Part shown: positions 1-6,237 of the stretch, piece by piece
Numbering within the stretch: the first letter of the stretch is position 1
How the letters are laid out: every line of letters starts with the position of its first letter
From: Syntrophomonadaceae bacterium
GTDB lineage: Bacteria; Bacillota; Dethiobacteria; DTU022
Assembly (NCBI GenBank): GCA_007131435.1
Contig: SLQM01000217.1
Coordinates: forward strand, 1 to 8,099
Length of the DNA stretch: 8,099 bases
Direction: 5' to 3'
Made by a program: the position numbers and the translations under genes
Notes under the pieces: generated by a model
Database searches by the model: none
What the model saw: the letters and a program-made list of their open reading frames with translations, nothing else
Told to the model about the DNA's origin: nothing

Positions 1-114
1 CACTACCAGGGCTCTTTACCTCAGCAGCTTAAGGTGGTTTGAAGCCCGCTCCTGCAAGCCGACTCCGGGGGGCCTTCCCCCATCTTCCGTATAGTTCTCA
101 CACTCTATATCAAA

Positions 115-132
115 GTGTGCCCCGTGGCACAC
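115..132. other. Perfect 7-bp hairpin with 4-base loop
   Basis: GTGTGCC at 115-121 pairs with GGCACAC at 126-132 around a CCGT loop. The left arm can instead pair with an upstream CACACT (99-104 with AGTGTG at 114-119) or take part in the longer 112-118/146-152 stem. The three pairings are mutually exclusive. The pairing is directly visible; any function in RNA is inference. Confidence 0.5.
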
Positions 133-142
133 CCCCGTCCCC

Positions 143-148
143 TTGACA
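143..148 (+). promoter_or_regulatory. TTGACA box, possible -35 for the amidase gene
   Basis: A perfect consensus -35 hexamer lies 64 bases before the amidase start. A matching -10 is poor: the 17-base spacer gives GGATTG and 18 bases gives GATTGT, about three of six matches. TATTCT at 189-194 looks more like a -10 but is too far from this box. The hexamer is also part of the repeat-like palindrome, so the match may be incidental. Confidence 0.25.
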
Positions 149-160
149 CTTTTTTTTGTT

Positions 161-183
161 AGGCAGGATTGTGGATGCTGCCT
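161..183. promoter_or_regulatory. Inverted repeat just upstream of the amidase ribosome binding site
   Basis: AGGCAG (161-166) and CTGCCT (178-183) form a 6-bp inverted repeat around an 11-base spacer, 17 bases before the AGGTG ribosome binding site at 201-205. It could be a regulator binding site or a small leader hairpin. No regulator family is recognised from the half-site, so this is a visible symmetry with unknown role. Confidence 0.25.
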
Positions 184-212
184 GGAGTATTCTAATAACG
201 AGGTGAAACGCT

Positions 213-2447
213 TTGAAACGTATCGCGCTGATCTTCGTTGTTTTGATAATCATGGGCATAGGTTTCCTTTTCTATATAAATATCCCTCCAGACAGTGAAG
301 AGAAAATTGTCAAGGACAGGCCTGCTGCCATCAGGGTCCCGGCATTAGTAGAAGAAGATATACTTTTCATTGCAGCAAGGATAATATTTAATGAGCTAGG
401 TGCTTTGACAGACTGGGATGAGGAAAGGTCTGCATATATTGCCACTGCCGGTGATTTTCAAATTGAAATTTTCCCTGATCGAGAAGAAGTAGCTGTAAAT
501 GGTGTGAAAGTTTATTGGGACACCACTGTTATCAAAAAAAACAGTGTTATTTATATTCCTTTCATCGAATTCACCGAAACCGTAAAGCATTTTGCCCACT
601 GGGATAGCCAATCAAGGGCGCTGTGGCTTAAGCTTCCCTCTCAATTTGACCCGAGCGATAGTGATGGCAACGGCCCCCTGCTGCATGTAGCGTACCCTCC
701 GGAAGGCTTATTTACCTATTACGGCAACAAGCTATTCGTATTCGGCACTACCCAGTCATACTCCAATGCTAATGTTACTGTTAATGATCAGCCGGTAGAA
801 ATAATCGATTACAGGACGGGCAATTTCCTTACAATGATTGATATACCAAGGGGCGAAGATTACCCTGTAGTTGTAAAAGCAGCCGACCAGTATGGTGAGA
901 CCGCTGTTGAAAGAAAGGTGATCTATCCAGAATGGTGGAATAAAATGCCCCGGGATCCGCTCGCATTCCATTCTTCCCGCATGCTGCCGGCAGAAAACCA
1001 GGTTTTAAGGGCCGGTGACAGGGTGCAAATTGCATTCCAGGGCAGTCCTGGCGCTGATGCCTTTTTTAAAATCGGAAGCAGTGAAAATCTTTATGAAATG
1101 ACGGAACGTTTATATCCTGCCGGGTCTCCCGGCAGCGGGGGAATATACACGGCTGTTTTTGTTGTAAGCGAGGATGATGTTCCGGAATCAGGAGTTACAA
1201 CCCCCCTGGACATTACTGTTACCATGCAGAAGGGAGACAACAGGATAACCAGAAAAATGCCCGGTTCGATTGCTTTCTATGCCGGTGAAACATTAAAAAC
1301 TGTAAGGGTAAAACCAGAAAATGAGCTTAAAAACAACGGGTGGCTTTACCGGGCCAATAAGGACCAGGTAAACCTGTTGGGAAGCACCCTGGGTGGCACA
1401 GGGCACCCGACAAGCGCTATCCGCTACCTGGTTGAAGGTACCGATTACATCGTAACAGGCAGATCCGGAAACTTTTACAGGGTTGAATTTGACGGAACTA
1501 ACACCTACCTGGTAAATCGGAGTGTAGTAACCGAATTAGGTTCAACCAAAGATCTTGATATTGCTATTGATAAGATCAGCTTAAATGAATCAGGAGAAAA
1601 AGTAACTGTCCAACTGGTTAGCGATGGAAGGTACCCATTCGCCATTAACGATAATCTGAGAAGCCTTGAAGTGGAACTGTTCGGCTTAGGAAAAAGCGAA
1701 ATTGAAAGTATTCCCGCAGCAGAAGGTTCGGTAGTTCGGTTAGAATTACAGCAAGCTGATGGGACCGAAAAAAATGTATTAAAAATGATTATCGAAGTTG
1801 ATTATAACATGGCCGGTTTCTACCCCTACTGGGATGAACAGGGGCTGGCTATTGAGATAATAAAAAAGAAAAAAAAAAGCAGACCAGAATTTGCATTGGA
1901 GGGTAAAACAATAATTGTTGATCCAGGCCATGGTGGAAATGATACAGGCGCTATCGGGCCCGGAGCGTTGCATGAAAAAGATGTTGTCCTGGCTATGAGC
2001 CTCTATTTAGAAGATTACCTGACCAGGGAAGGCGCAGAAGTGATCATGACCCGCACCGATGATGTGTTTGTTAACCTTTATGACCGGCCGGAGAATATTA
2101 ATGATTATAATGCTGACCTTTTTATCAGTGTGCACGCCAATGCCCATGCCCATAATGCACCGGCTACTGATATACACGGCATAATGATTTTATACAACTT
2201 TGCCCATAATGAAAAACTGGCTGACATAATGCTTGATACAATGGTAGAAGAAACGGGATTACCCAGGTTCAGAACCTGGAGAAGGAACATTGCCGTTATC
2301 AGGCATCCCCATATCCCATCAGTCCTGGTTGAAGCAGGTTACATGATGCACCCTGAAGATAACTGGTATATACTGCACCCCAGGGGGCAGAAAGAGCTGG
2401 CAAGGGCTATGATGCTTGGAATTAAAAAGTTTTTTTCAGAAGATTAA
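213..2447 (+). CDS. N-acetylmuramoyl-L-alanine amidase, multidomain, membrane-anchored or secreted
   Basis: This 744-residue protein should cleave the bond between N-acetylmuramic acid and L-alanine in peptidoglycan outside the membrane. Residues 1-22 form a hydrophobic export segment with no clear Ala-X-Ala cleavage site, so it may stay anchored. Residues about 40-145 resemble a copper-amine-oxidase-N-like domain and about 155-240 an Ig-like fold. About 360-445 is possibly SH3-like, and about 447-550 resembles an AMIN wall-targeting domain. From about 562 to the end is an Amidase_3 domain. Zinc ligands are His573 (DPGHGG), Glu588 (HEKD) and His641 (SVHAN), with catalytic Glu707 (VEAGYM). The start is TTG, supported by AGGTG at 201-205 with a 7-base spacer. 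A KKKKK linker encoded by an A-run precedes the catalytic domain. The enzyme class is secure; the middle domains are inferred from sequence flavour. Confidence 0.92.
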   Translation: MKRIALIFVVLIIMGIGFLFYINIPPDSEEKIVKDRPAAIRVPALVEEDILFIAARIIFNELGALTDWDEERSAYIATAGDFQIEIFPDREEVAVNGVKVYWDTTVIKKNSVIYIPFIEFTETVKHFAHWDSQSRALWLKLPSQFDPSDSDGNGPLLHVAYPPEGLFTYYGNKLFVFGTTQSYSNANVTVNDQPVEIIDYRTGNFLTMIDIPRGEDYPVVVKAADQYGETAVERKVIYPEWWNKMPRDPLAFHSSRMLPAENQVLRAGDRVQIAFQGSPGADAFFKIGSSENLYEMTERLYPAGSPGSGGIYTAVFVVSEDDVPESGVTTPLDITVTMQKGDNRITRKMPGSIAFYAGETLKTVRVKPENELKNNGWLYRANKDQVNLLGSTLGGTGHPTSAIRYLVEGTDYIVTGRSGNFYRVEFDGTNTYLVNRSVVTELGSTKDLDIAIDKISLNESGEKVTVQLVSDGRYPFAINDNLRSLEVELFGLGKSEIESIPAAEGSVVRLELQQADGTEKNVLKMIIEVDYNMAGFYPYWDEQGLAIEIIKKKKKSRPEFALEGKTIIVDPGHGGNDTGAIGPGALHEKDVVLAMSLYLEDYLTREGAEVIMTRTDDVFVNLYDRPENINDYNADLFISVHANAHAHNAPATDIHGIMILYNFAHNEKLADIMLDTMVEETGLPRFRTWRRNIAVIRHPHIPSVLVEAGYMMHPEDNWYILHPRGQKELARAMMLGIKKFFSED
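1869..1878 (+). repeat. Ten-A homopolymer inside the amidase gene
   Basis: A run of ten A bases, preceded by AAAAAAG at 1862-1868, encodes the Lys-rich linker (residues 551-555) just before the catalytic domain. One base gained leads to TAA at 1904-1906 and one base lost to TAA at 1912-1914. Slippage by one base in either direction would therefore yield an exported protein without the amidase domain. Confidence 0.6.
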
Positions 2448-2514
2448 CAATCAGCTATTCAGGGAGTGTCACATTCTCTAATCTTAGTACAAAGACAGCA
2501 TTGGCAGGCTTTAG
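2448..2514. other. Convergent intergenic gap between the amidase and YraN genes
   Basis: Sixty-seven bases separate the stop codons of two converging units. The best symmetry is AGGGAGT (2461-2467) with ATTCTCT (2473-2479). It needs two G-U pairs, fits only the + strand RNA and has no T-run after it. No good rho-independent terminator is visible for either strand, so the transcripts may overlap or end by another route. Confidence 0.4.
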
Positions 2515-2883
2515 TTAATTTAGAATTCCTTTAATATGGTTGAGCGACTTAATTTCAAATTTTAACCTGTCCAGCATAACAGCAATTAAATCAATGCGAG
2601 CCGGATATTCACTTTTTGATTTAGCTTTCAGGTAATACTGGGCCAAGCGGTAAAGCCGGCGGCCTTTTTCAGCGCTAATTGACTCTTCGGGGCTGCCAAA
2701 GGACAACCCTGTTTTAGTTCTTACTTCTACAAATACAATTGTTTTGCCTTCAACTGCAATGATATCTATTTCACCTAGTGGACAGTTGTAATTAGTTTCT
2801 ATGATCCGGTAACCTGCTTCTTCAAGGTGAGAACGGGCTGCTTCTTCCCCCTTTTTACCAATCAGTTTTCTTTCTACGGTCAT
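2515..2883 (-). CDS. YraN/UPF0102 family protein, restriction-nuclease-like fold
   Basis: A 122-residue member of the YraN (UPF0102) family, whose fold resembles Holliday-junction resolvases and restriction endonucleases; the cellular role is not settled. Visible conserved residues are Glu13 in KGEEAA, Glu38 and Asp40 in GEIDII, and Glu53 and Lys57 in EVRTK. They match the E...(D/E)...E-x-K pattern of this nuclease superfamily. I chose ATG at 2881-2883 because AGGG at about 2892-2895 gives a sensible ribosome binding site. The in-frame GTG three codons upstream (2890-2892) overlaps that site and has no site of its own. The gene follows rnhB by 25 bases and is the last of the minus-strand cluster, a common neighbourhood for yraN in Clostridia. 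The family is clear; catalysis is inferred. Confidence 0.88.
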   Translation of the reverse strand: MTVERKLIGKKGEEAARSHLEEAGYRIIETNYNCPLGEIDIIAVEGKTIVFVEVRTKTGLSFGSPEESISAEKGRRLYRLAQYYLKAKSKSEYPARIDLIAVMLDRLKFEIKSLNHIKGILN

Positions 2884-2908
2884 ATAATACACCCTGTAGA
2901 TATAAATT

Positions 2909-3673
2909 CTATTTTACAATAAATGAAACCCTGTGTTCAGGACAGGGGCCACATTCAATTAACGCTTGTTTGTGGGCCAGTGTTCCATAACCTTTATTAC
3001 TGTTAAAGCCATACTGTGGATATAAATTATGCAGGTTAAACATGATCTTATCCCTTGTTACCTTCGCCAGGATTGAAGCGGCGGCAATTGACATTGAGCG
3101 TTTATCACCTGACGTTAAAGCCTTTTGCTTTAATGGATACCTTGGGATTGTAAAACCGTCAACAAGAAGATAATCCGGTTCCAGGTTAAGCCTTTCAACA
3201 GCCCTTTTCATGGCCAGCATTGATGCTGCATGAATATTTAACCGGTCTATTTCATCCCTTGATGCGCTTCCTATACCATAATCAACGGCAGAAGTTATTA
3301 TCTCTTCAAATAGCTCTTCCCGCTTTGCTGCCGATAGCTGTTTAGAATCATTGATTCCCTCTATCAGGGTTCCGGGTTCAAATATTACTGCTGCAGCAAC
3401 TACCGGGCCGGCCAGCGGGCCTCTACCGACCTCATCAATACCGGCAATCAAGCTAAACCCCTGCTGCCAAATAATTTTTTCCTGCTCCAACATTTTCTCA
3501 AGCCGGGAAGTTTCAAGAAGCTGCATCTGTTTTCTTTTCATGTAACGCCCTAAGAGCCTTGCCGCACCTTTTCGATTATCCTCCTGAAGCATATTTTCTT
3601 CAGCCATGGTCAGCTCTTCTTTATCTGCCAGGTGATGCTCCAGTTCAGATATAGTCATTGTTTTAAAGTCCAA
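2909..3673 (-). CDS. rnhB: Ribonuclease HII
   Basis: The enzyme cuts RNA in RNA-DNA hybrids and nicks DNA 5' of single misincorporated ribonucleotides, starting ribonucleotide excision repair in the cytoplasm. At 254 residues it has the N-terminal extension (about 1-72) of Bacillus-type RNase HII, followed by the catalytic domain. The metal-binding carboxylates are all present: Asp80 and Glu81 in GIDEVGRGPLAGPV, Asp172 in LLVDGF, and Asp190 in SGDKRSMSIAAASILAKVTRD (188-208). Their spacing matches the E. coli enzyme. The start is TTG, fixed by GGAGG at 3681-3685 with a 7-base spacer. It lies 33 bases after rbgA in the same operon. There is no sign of damage. Confidence 0.96.
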   Translation of the reverse strand: MDFKTMTISELEHHLADKEELTMAEENMLQEDNRKGAARLLGRYMKRKQMQLLETSRLEKMLEQEKIIWQQGFSLIAGIDEVGRGPLAGPVVAAAVIFEPGTLIEGINDSKQLSAAKREELFEEIITSAVDYGIGSASRDEIDRLNIHAASMLAMKRAVERLNLEPDYLLVDGFTIPRYPLKQKALTSGDKRSMSIAAASILAKVTRDKIMFNLHNLYPQYGFNSNKGYGTLAHKQALIECGPCPEHRVSFIVK

Positions 3674-3706
3674 TTAACAGCCTCCAAAACATCATATATT
3701 TTTAAA

Positions 3707-4543
3707 TTAGAGACAAGGAGGTTCTTCAATGGTGAACCTGCCAAGTGAACCATTTTGAAAATCGCGCAGTATTATACCGGCAGTTCTTTTTGGATCAACC
3801 TTGCCTTCGGATATCAGGCACCCCTGCGACAATCCAATTTGATGAAATAAATCTTCAGCGCTGCCCGGTGTTAAATCCTTATAGCGCAAAAACAGGTTAC
3901 CCTCCCTGCCTTTTTCCAGGAAAAGTTTAATTAACCAAAGTACTATTTCGTCTATCCCAATTCTTTCAGGAGGCATTGCCCCGACGGCAGCCAGGGGCAG
4001 GGTTGTATCTTCAGCAATCCTGGGCCAGAGCACTCCTGGCGTATCCAGAAGCTCCAAGCCAGGTGTTATCCTTATCCACTGTCTCCCCCTTGTAATTCCA
4101 GGTTGGTTTGCCGCCCTGGCTACTGCTTTTTTGACTATAAAATTGATAATGGTTGACTTACCTACATTTGGTATTCCAACAAACATCATCCTTAAAGGCC
4201 TTTTTATCCTTGTCGGACGCAAATTGGCCTCTTCAGTTTTGAGGAAGGATAGAAACTGATTTAAAAATTTTTTGCCGTGAATGCTAAAGGGCAAGGCGTA
4301 GTAATTTTCAGCCCTGTAATAGGAAAGCCAGCGCTCAGTAATAGCTTCTTCCGCCCTATCTGCTTTATGCAGCAGGAGAATATGCTTTTTGCTACCAAGC
4401 AAACCGGCTATTGCAGGATTACGACTGCTGAACGGAATCCTTGCATCGAGCAGTTCAATAACCAAATCTATAATTTTTAAATCCTGGCGCAGCGTTTCCA
4501 AAGCTTTGGCCATAGATCCGGGATACCACTGTCCGTCTTTCAA
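3707..4543 (-). CDS. rbgA: Ribosome-assembly GTPase RbgA (YlqF), with altered key residues
   Basis: A circularly permuted GTPase of 278 residues, the usual RbgA length, needed for late 50S subunit maturation in Firmicutes. The motif order is permuted: G4-like HKAD (59-62), then G1 GIPNVGKST (123-131), G2 PGITRG (148-153, Thr151) and G3 DTPG (167-170). The C-terminal helical domain ends in a RDFxxGxLGRF-like motif. Two departures stand out. The N-terminal WFPGHMAKA motif reads WYPGSMAKA, so Ser10 replaces the His (His9 in B. subtilis) implicated in GTP hydrolysis. In G4 the Asn of NKxD is His59. The frame is otherwise intact, so it is not an obvious pseudogene. TTG start, AAGGTGG at 4551-4557, 7-base spacer. 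The site lies within the end of lepB, whose stop is two bases before the start, so translation is probably coupled. Confidence 0.92.
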   Translation of the reverse strand: MKDGQWYPGSMAKALETLRQDLKIIDLVIELLDARIPFSSRNPAIAGLLGSKKHILLLHKADRAEEAITERWLSYYRAENYYALPFSIHGKKFLNQFLSFLKTEEANLRPTRIKRPLRMMFVGIPNVGKSTIINFIVKKAVARAANQPGITRGRQWIRITPGLELLDTPGVLWPRIAEDTTLPLAAVGAMPPERIGIDEIVLWLIKLFLEKGREGNLFLRYKDLTPGSAEDLFHQIGLSQGCLISEGKVDPKRTAGIILRDFQNGSLGRFTIEEPPCL

Positions 4544-4545
4544 AA

Positions 4546-5073
4546 TTAATCCACCTTAGGATTTATAGTCCGAGCCTCCCACGGAGGCCAGAAAATAAAG
4601 AAAGCCCTGCCCTTAAGACTTTCTTCAGAAACAAAACCAACCCTTGGATCCCTGCTGTCCATACTGTTCTGGCGATAATCGCCAAGCAGGAACAGTGAAC
4701 CTGGCGGAACTTCAGCTGGCCCGAAATCATAGCCGTCCATATCCGGCAGCAGGTATGGTTCCCTGAAAACATTATTATTAATATACACCTGACCGTCGAC
4801 TATTTCTACAATATCTCCCTCTTTTGCTATAACCCTTTTAATAAAATCACGGCCCGGTTCAAATTCAAAGACAACTATGTCACCGTACGTTGGTTCATCA
4901 AACCGGTAGACAAGTTTATTAACCATTAAACGTTCAGATTCAACAAGAGTCGGGTACATAGAACGTCCTTCGACTACAAATACTTCGAATAAAAACAGGC
5001 GGATCAAGAGAGCTAATACTACGGCTATTATAATAGACCTGGACCAGTCCCAGATTTCTCTCCATCTACTCAA
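4546..5073 (-). CDS. lepB: Type I signal peptidase
   Basis: A membrane serine protease that removes signal peptides from exported proteins on the outer face of the cytoplasmic membrane. The 175-residue form with a single N-terminal transmembrane segment (about 13-30) is typical of Gram-positive bacteria. The catalytic Ser38 sits in EGRSMYPTL and the general-base Lys79 in DFIKRVIA. Box E reads GDYRQNSMDSR (131-141), where many members have GDNR. The start is TTG with GGGG at 5083-5086 upstream. No in-frame Met is available before the catalytic Ser. The gene begins 17 bases after rplS and its end carries the ribosome binding site of rbgA. The amidase across the gap also carries an export signal, but no direct link is shown. 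Confidence 0.95.
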   Translation of the reverse strand: MSRWREIWDWSRSIIIAVVLALLIRLFLFEVFVVEGRSMYPTLVESERLMVNKLVYRFDEPTYGDIVVFEFEPGRDFIKRVIAKEGDIVEIVDGQVYINNNVFREPYLLPDMDGYDFGPAEVPPGSLFLLGDYRQNSMDSRDPRVGFVSEESLKGRAFFIFWPPWEARTINPKVD

Positions 5074-5090
5074 TTAGATCATCCCCGTTT

Positions 5091-5432
5091 TTACCGACGT
5101 TCTTTAATCCTGGCGGCTTTACCCCTGCGCTTTCTCAGGTAATAAAGCTTGGCCCGGCGAACTTTTCCTCTTTTTACTACTTCGATCTTACTGATAGATG
5201 GTGAATTAACAGGGAATATTCTTTCAACACCTATTCCAAATGTTACCCTGCGAACAGTAAAGTTTTCCCTTGCTCCACTTCCCTGGCGTCTGATTACAAC
5301 ACCTTCAAAAGCCTGGGTTCTTTCGCGCCCCCCTTCAACCACCTTAACATGCACTTTAACAGAATCGCCCGGGCTGAAATCGGGTAATCCTTCTTTAATC
5401 ACTTTTTTTTCAACTTCCTTGATTAAATCCAT
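5091..5432 (-). CDS. rplS: 50S ribosomal protein L19
   Basis: A component of the large subunit at the 30S-50S interface. The 113-residue length and the family pattern are standard: the PGDSVKV segment (21-27), the EGVVIRRQGSGARENFTVRR block (43-62), GIGVERIFP (66-74) and a basic C-terminus ending in LRKRRGKAARIKERR. The start is ATG with a strong GGAGG at 5443-5447. The 49-base gap to trmD is longer and more AT-rich than most in this cluster and holds a candidate extended -10 promoter. That would allow L19 to be made independently of the upstream genes. Confidence 0.98.
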   Translation of the reverse strand: MDLIKEVEKKVIKEGLPDFSPGDSVKVHVKVVEGGRERTQAFEGVVIRRQGSGARENFTVRRVTFGIGVERIFPVNSPSISKIEVVKRGKVRRAKLYYLRKRRGKAARIKERR

Positions 5433-5462
5433 TTAGATTCAACCTCCTTCGATTACTGGATA

Positions 5463-5471
5463 ATTATATCA
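5463..5471 (-). promoter_or_regulatory. Candidate extended -10 promoter before rplS
   Basis: Read on the minus strand, TGATATAAT occupies 5471 to 5463: a perfect TATAAT with the TG extension one base upstream. No good TTGACA-like -35 is found 16-18 bases before it, which extended -10 promoters can tolerate. A transcript starting about seven bases on, near 5456, would have a roughly 24-base leader including the rplS ribosome binding site. It is an AT-rich gap, so a chance match is possible. Confidence 0.4.
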
Positions 5472-5481
5472 TATTTAACTT

Positions 5482-6222
5482 TTAATCATCTTCTACATTT
5501 CTTAATGTATCCAGAAAGACTTTGTCTCTCGGTGTCAAATCGGCGTGTTCTAGTAAATCCGGCCTGCGCTCATAAGTTCGTTTTAAAGACTGTTCACGGC
5601 GCCACCTGTCAATTTTAGCATGGTTTCCTGATAATAAAACTTCTGGCACTTCCATATCCCTGTATACAGGAGGCCTGGTGTAGTGTGGGTGCTCAAGTAG
5701 AGAACCGCTGAAAGACTCATTTTCTGACGCTTCTTCTGAAAGAAAACCGGGTAAAAGCCTGACTACTGAATCAACTATTACCGCAGCTGCCAGCTCTCCA
5801 CCTGTAAGCACGTAGTCTCCTATAGATATTTCCATATCTACAAGGGCGCTGCGCACTCTTTCATCTACCCCTTCATACCGTCCGCAAATGATAACCAGGT
5901 GTTTTTCCCCTGACAACCTGCGGGCAACTTCCTGTTTGAAACTGGTACCCTGCGGTGTCATCAGGATTACTACAGAATTACCTGTGCCCGCTTTGCCTTT
6001 CAGGTCTTCTACTGCTTCAAATAAAGGCTCCGGTTTAAGAATCATCCCGCACCCGCCACCATAAGGTGTGTCATCAACCTGGCGGTGGCGGTCTCTTGTA
6101 TAGGACCTTAAATCGACCAGGTTTATCTCTACAAGCCCTTTATCCACGGCCCTTTTGATCATGCTTTCTTTGAAAGGCCCGTCTAAAAGACCGGGGAAAA
6201 TTGTTACCAAATCAATTTTCAT
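5482..6222 (-). CDS. trmD: tRNA (guanine37-N1)-methyltransferase
   Basis: The enzyme uses S-adenosylmethionine to methylate N1 of G37 next to the anticodon, preventing +1 frameshifts. The 246 residues carry the SPOUT trefoil-knot signatures: DDTPYGGGCGM (50-60), CGRYEGVDERV (113-123), ISIGDYVLTGGELAA (132-146) and LEHPHYTRP (176-184). The PYGGG loop has Cys58 where Pro is frequent. Arg155 matches the functional Arg of the family. At the place of the general-base Asp169 of E. coli (in EDSF) this protein has Glu169 in NESF, a conservative change. The start is ATG with GGGAG at 6233-6237, directly after the rimM stop; the two genes are 15 bases apart. Identification is secure. Confidence 0.97.
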   Translation of the reverse strand: MKIDLVTIFPGLLDGPFKESMIKRAVDKGLVEINLVDLRSYTRDRHRQVDDTPYGGGCGMILKPEPLFEAVEDLKGKAGTGNSVVILMTPQGTSFKQEVARRLSGEKHLVIICGRYEGVDERVRSALVDMEISIGDYVLTGGELAAAVIVDSVVRLLPGFLSEEASENESFSGSLLEHPHYTRPPVYRDMEVPEVLLSGNHAKIDRWRREQSLKRTYERRPDLLEHADLTPRDKVFLDTLRNVEDD

Positions 6223-6237
6223 CTTAAACTGGCTCCC

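Larger units (their letters stand above)
112..152. repeat. Imperfect palindrome resembling a REP-like dispersed element
   Basis: The ends are perfect 7-bp inverted repeats, AAAGTGT (112-118) and ACACTTT (146-152). The interior on the minus strand reads as two related half-units, GTGTCAAGGGGACGG and GTGCCACGGGG. From general knowledge, sequences of the GTGTCAAGGGGACGG type occur as scattered palindromic repeats in several Clostridia, often linked to REP-associated Y1 transposases. No transposase is in this window. Only one copy is visible, so its repeat nature is inference. With the T-run at 150-157 it could also act as a rho-independent terminator on the + strand. Confidence 0.45.
1..212. other. 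Hairpin-rich intergenic region upstream of the amidase gene
   Basis: No convincing coding sequence was found here on either strand. The stretch is a chain of potential hairpins: an imperfect one closed by GGGCT (9-13) with AGCCC (43-47), a strong one of GGGGG (67-71) with CCCCC (77-81), a perfect 7-bp stem at 115-132, and an inverted repeat at 161-183. An eight-T run lies at 150-157. I compared the left part by memory with SRP RNA, tmRNA, RNase P RNA and common riboswitch signatures and recognised none. It could be the 3' untranslated end of a gene left of the window, a structured RNA or decayed repeat DNA. Confidence 0.5.

Noticed and set aside
1..42. Possible C-terminal tail of an upstream + strand gene, 13 codons ending at TGA 40-42.
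   Set aside because: Too short to test, all three frames close soon after, and no family match is recognised; it needs the left flank.
1..110. SRP RNA, tmRNA, RNase P RNA or a known riboswitch.
   Set aside because: None of the conserved cores I know, such as the GGAAG-AGCAGC SRP loop or the tRNA-like tmRNA end, is present.
16..210. Minus-strand frame open from inside the amidase start region down to a stop at 16-18.
   Set aside because: It has no ATG or ribosome binding site, runs through the palindrome and hairpins, and its composition does not look like a conserved protein.
204..220. Direct repeat TGAAACG at 204-210 and 214-220 around the amidase start.
   Set aside because: Seven bases in two copies within a start region is likely chance, with no further copies nearby.
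2461..2479. Weak hairpin after the amidase stop as a terminator.
   Set aside because: It needs two G-U pairs and has no T-run after it, so it does not meet the usual terminator pattern.
4563..4772. 69-codon minus-strand open frame within lepB.
   Set aside because: It is a shifted-frame shadow; the signal peptidase frame carries the catalytic motifs.
5149..5436. 95-codon + strand open frame opposite rplS.
   Set aside because: It is the antisense shadow of a clear L19 gene and has no family features.
5433..5481. L19 leader-type autoregulatory RNA before rplS.
   Set aside because: The gap is only 49 bases, AT-rich and without a visible stem structure.
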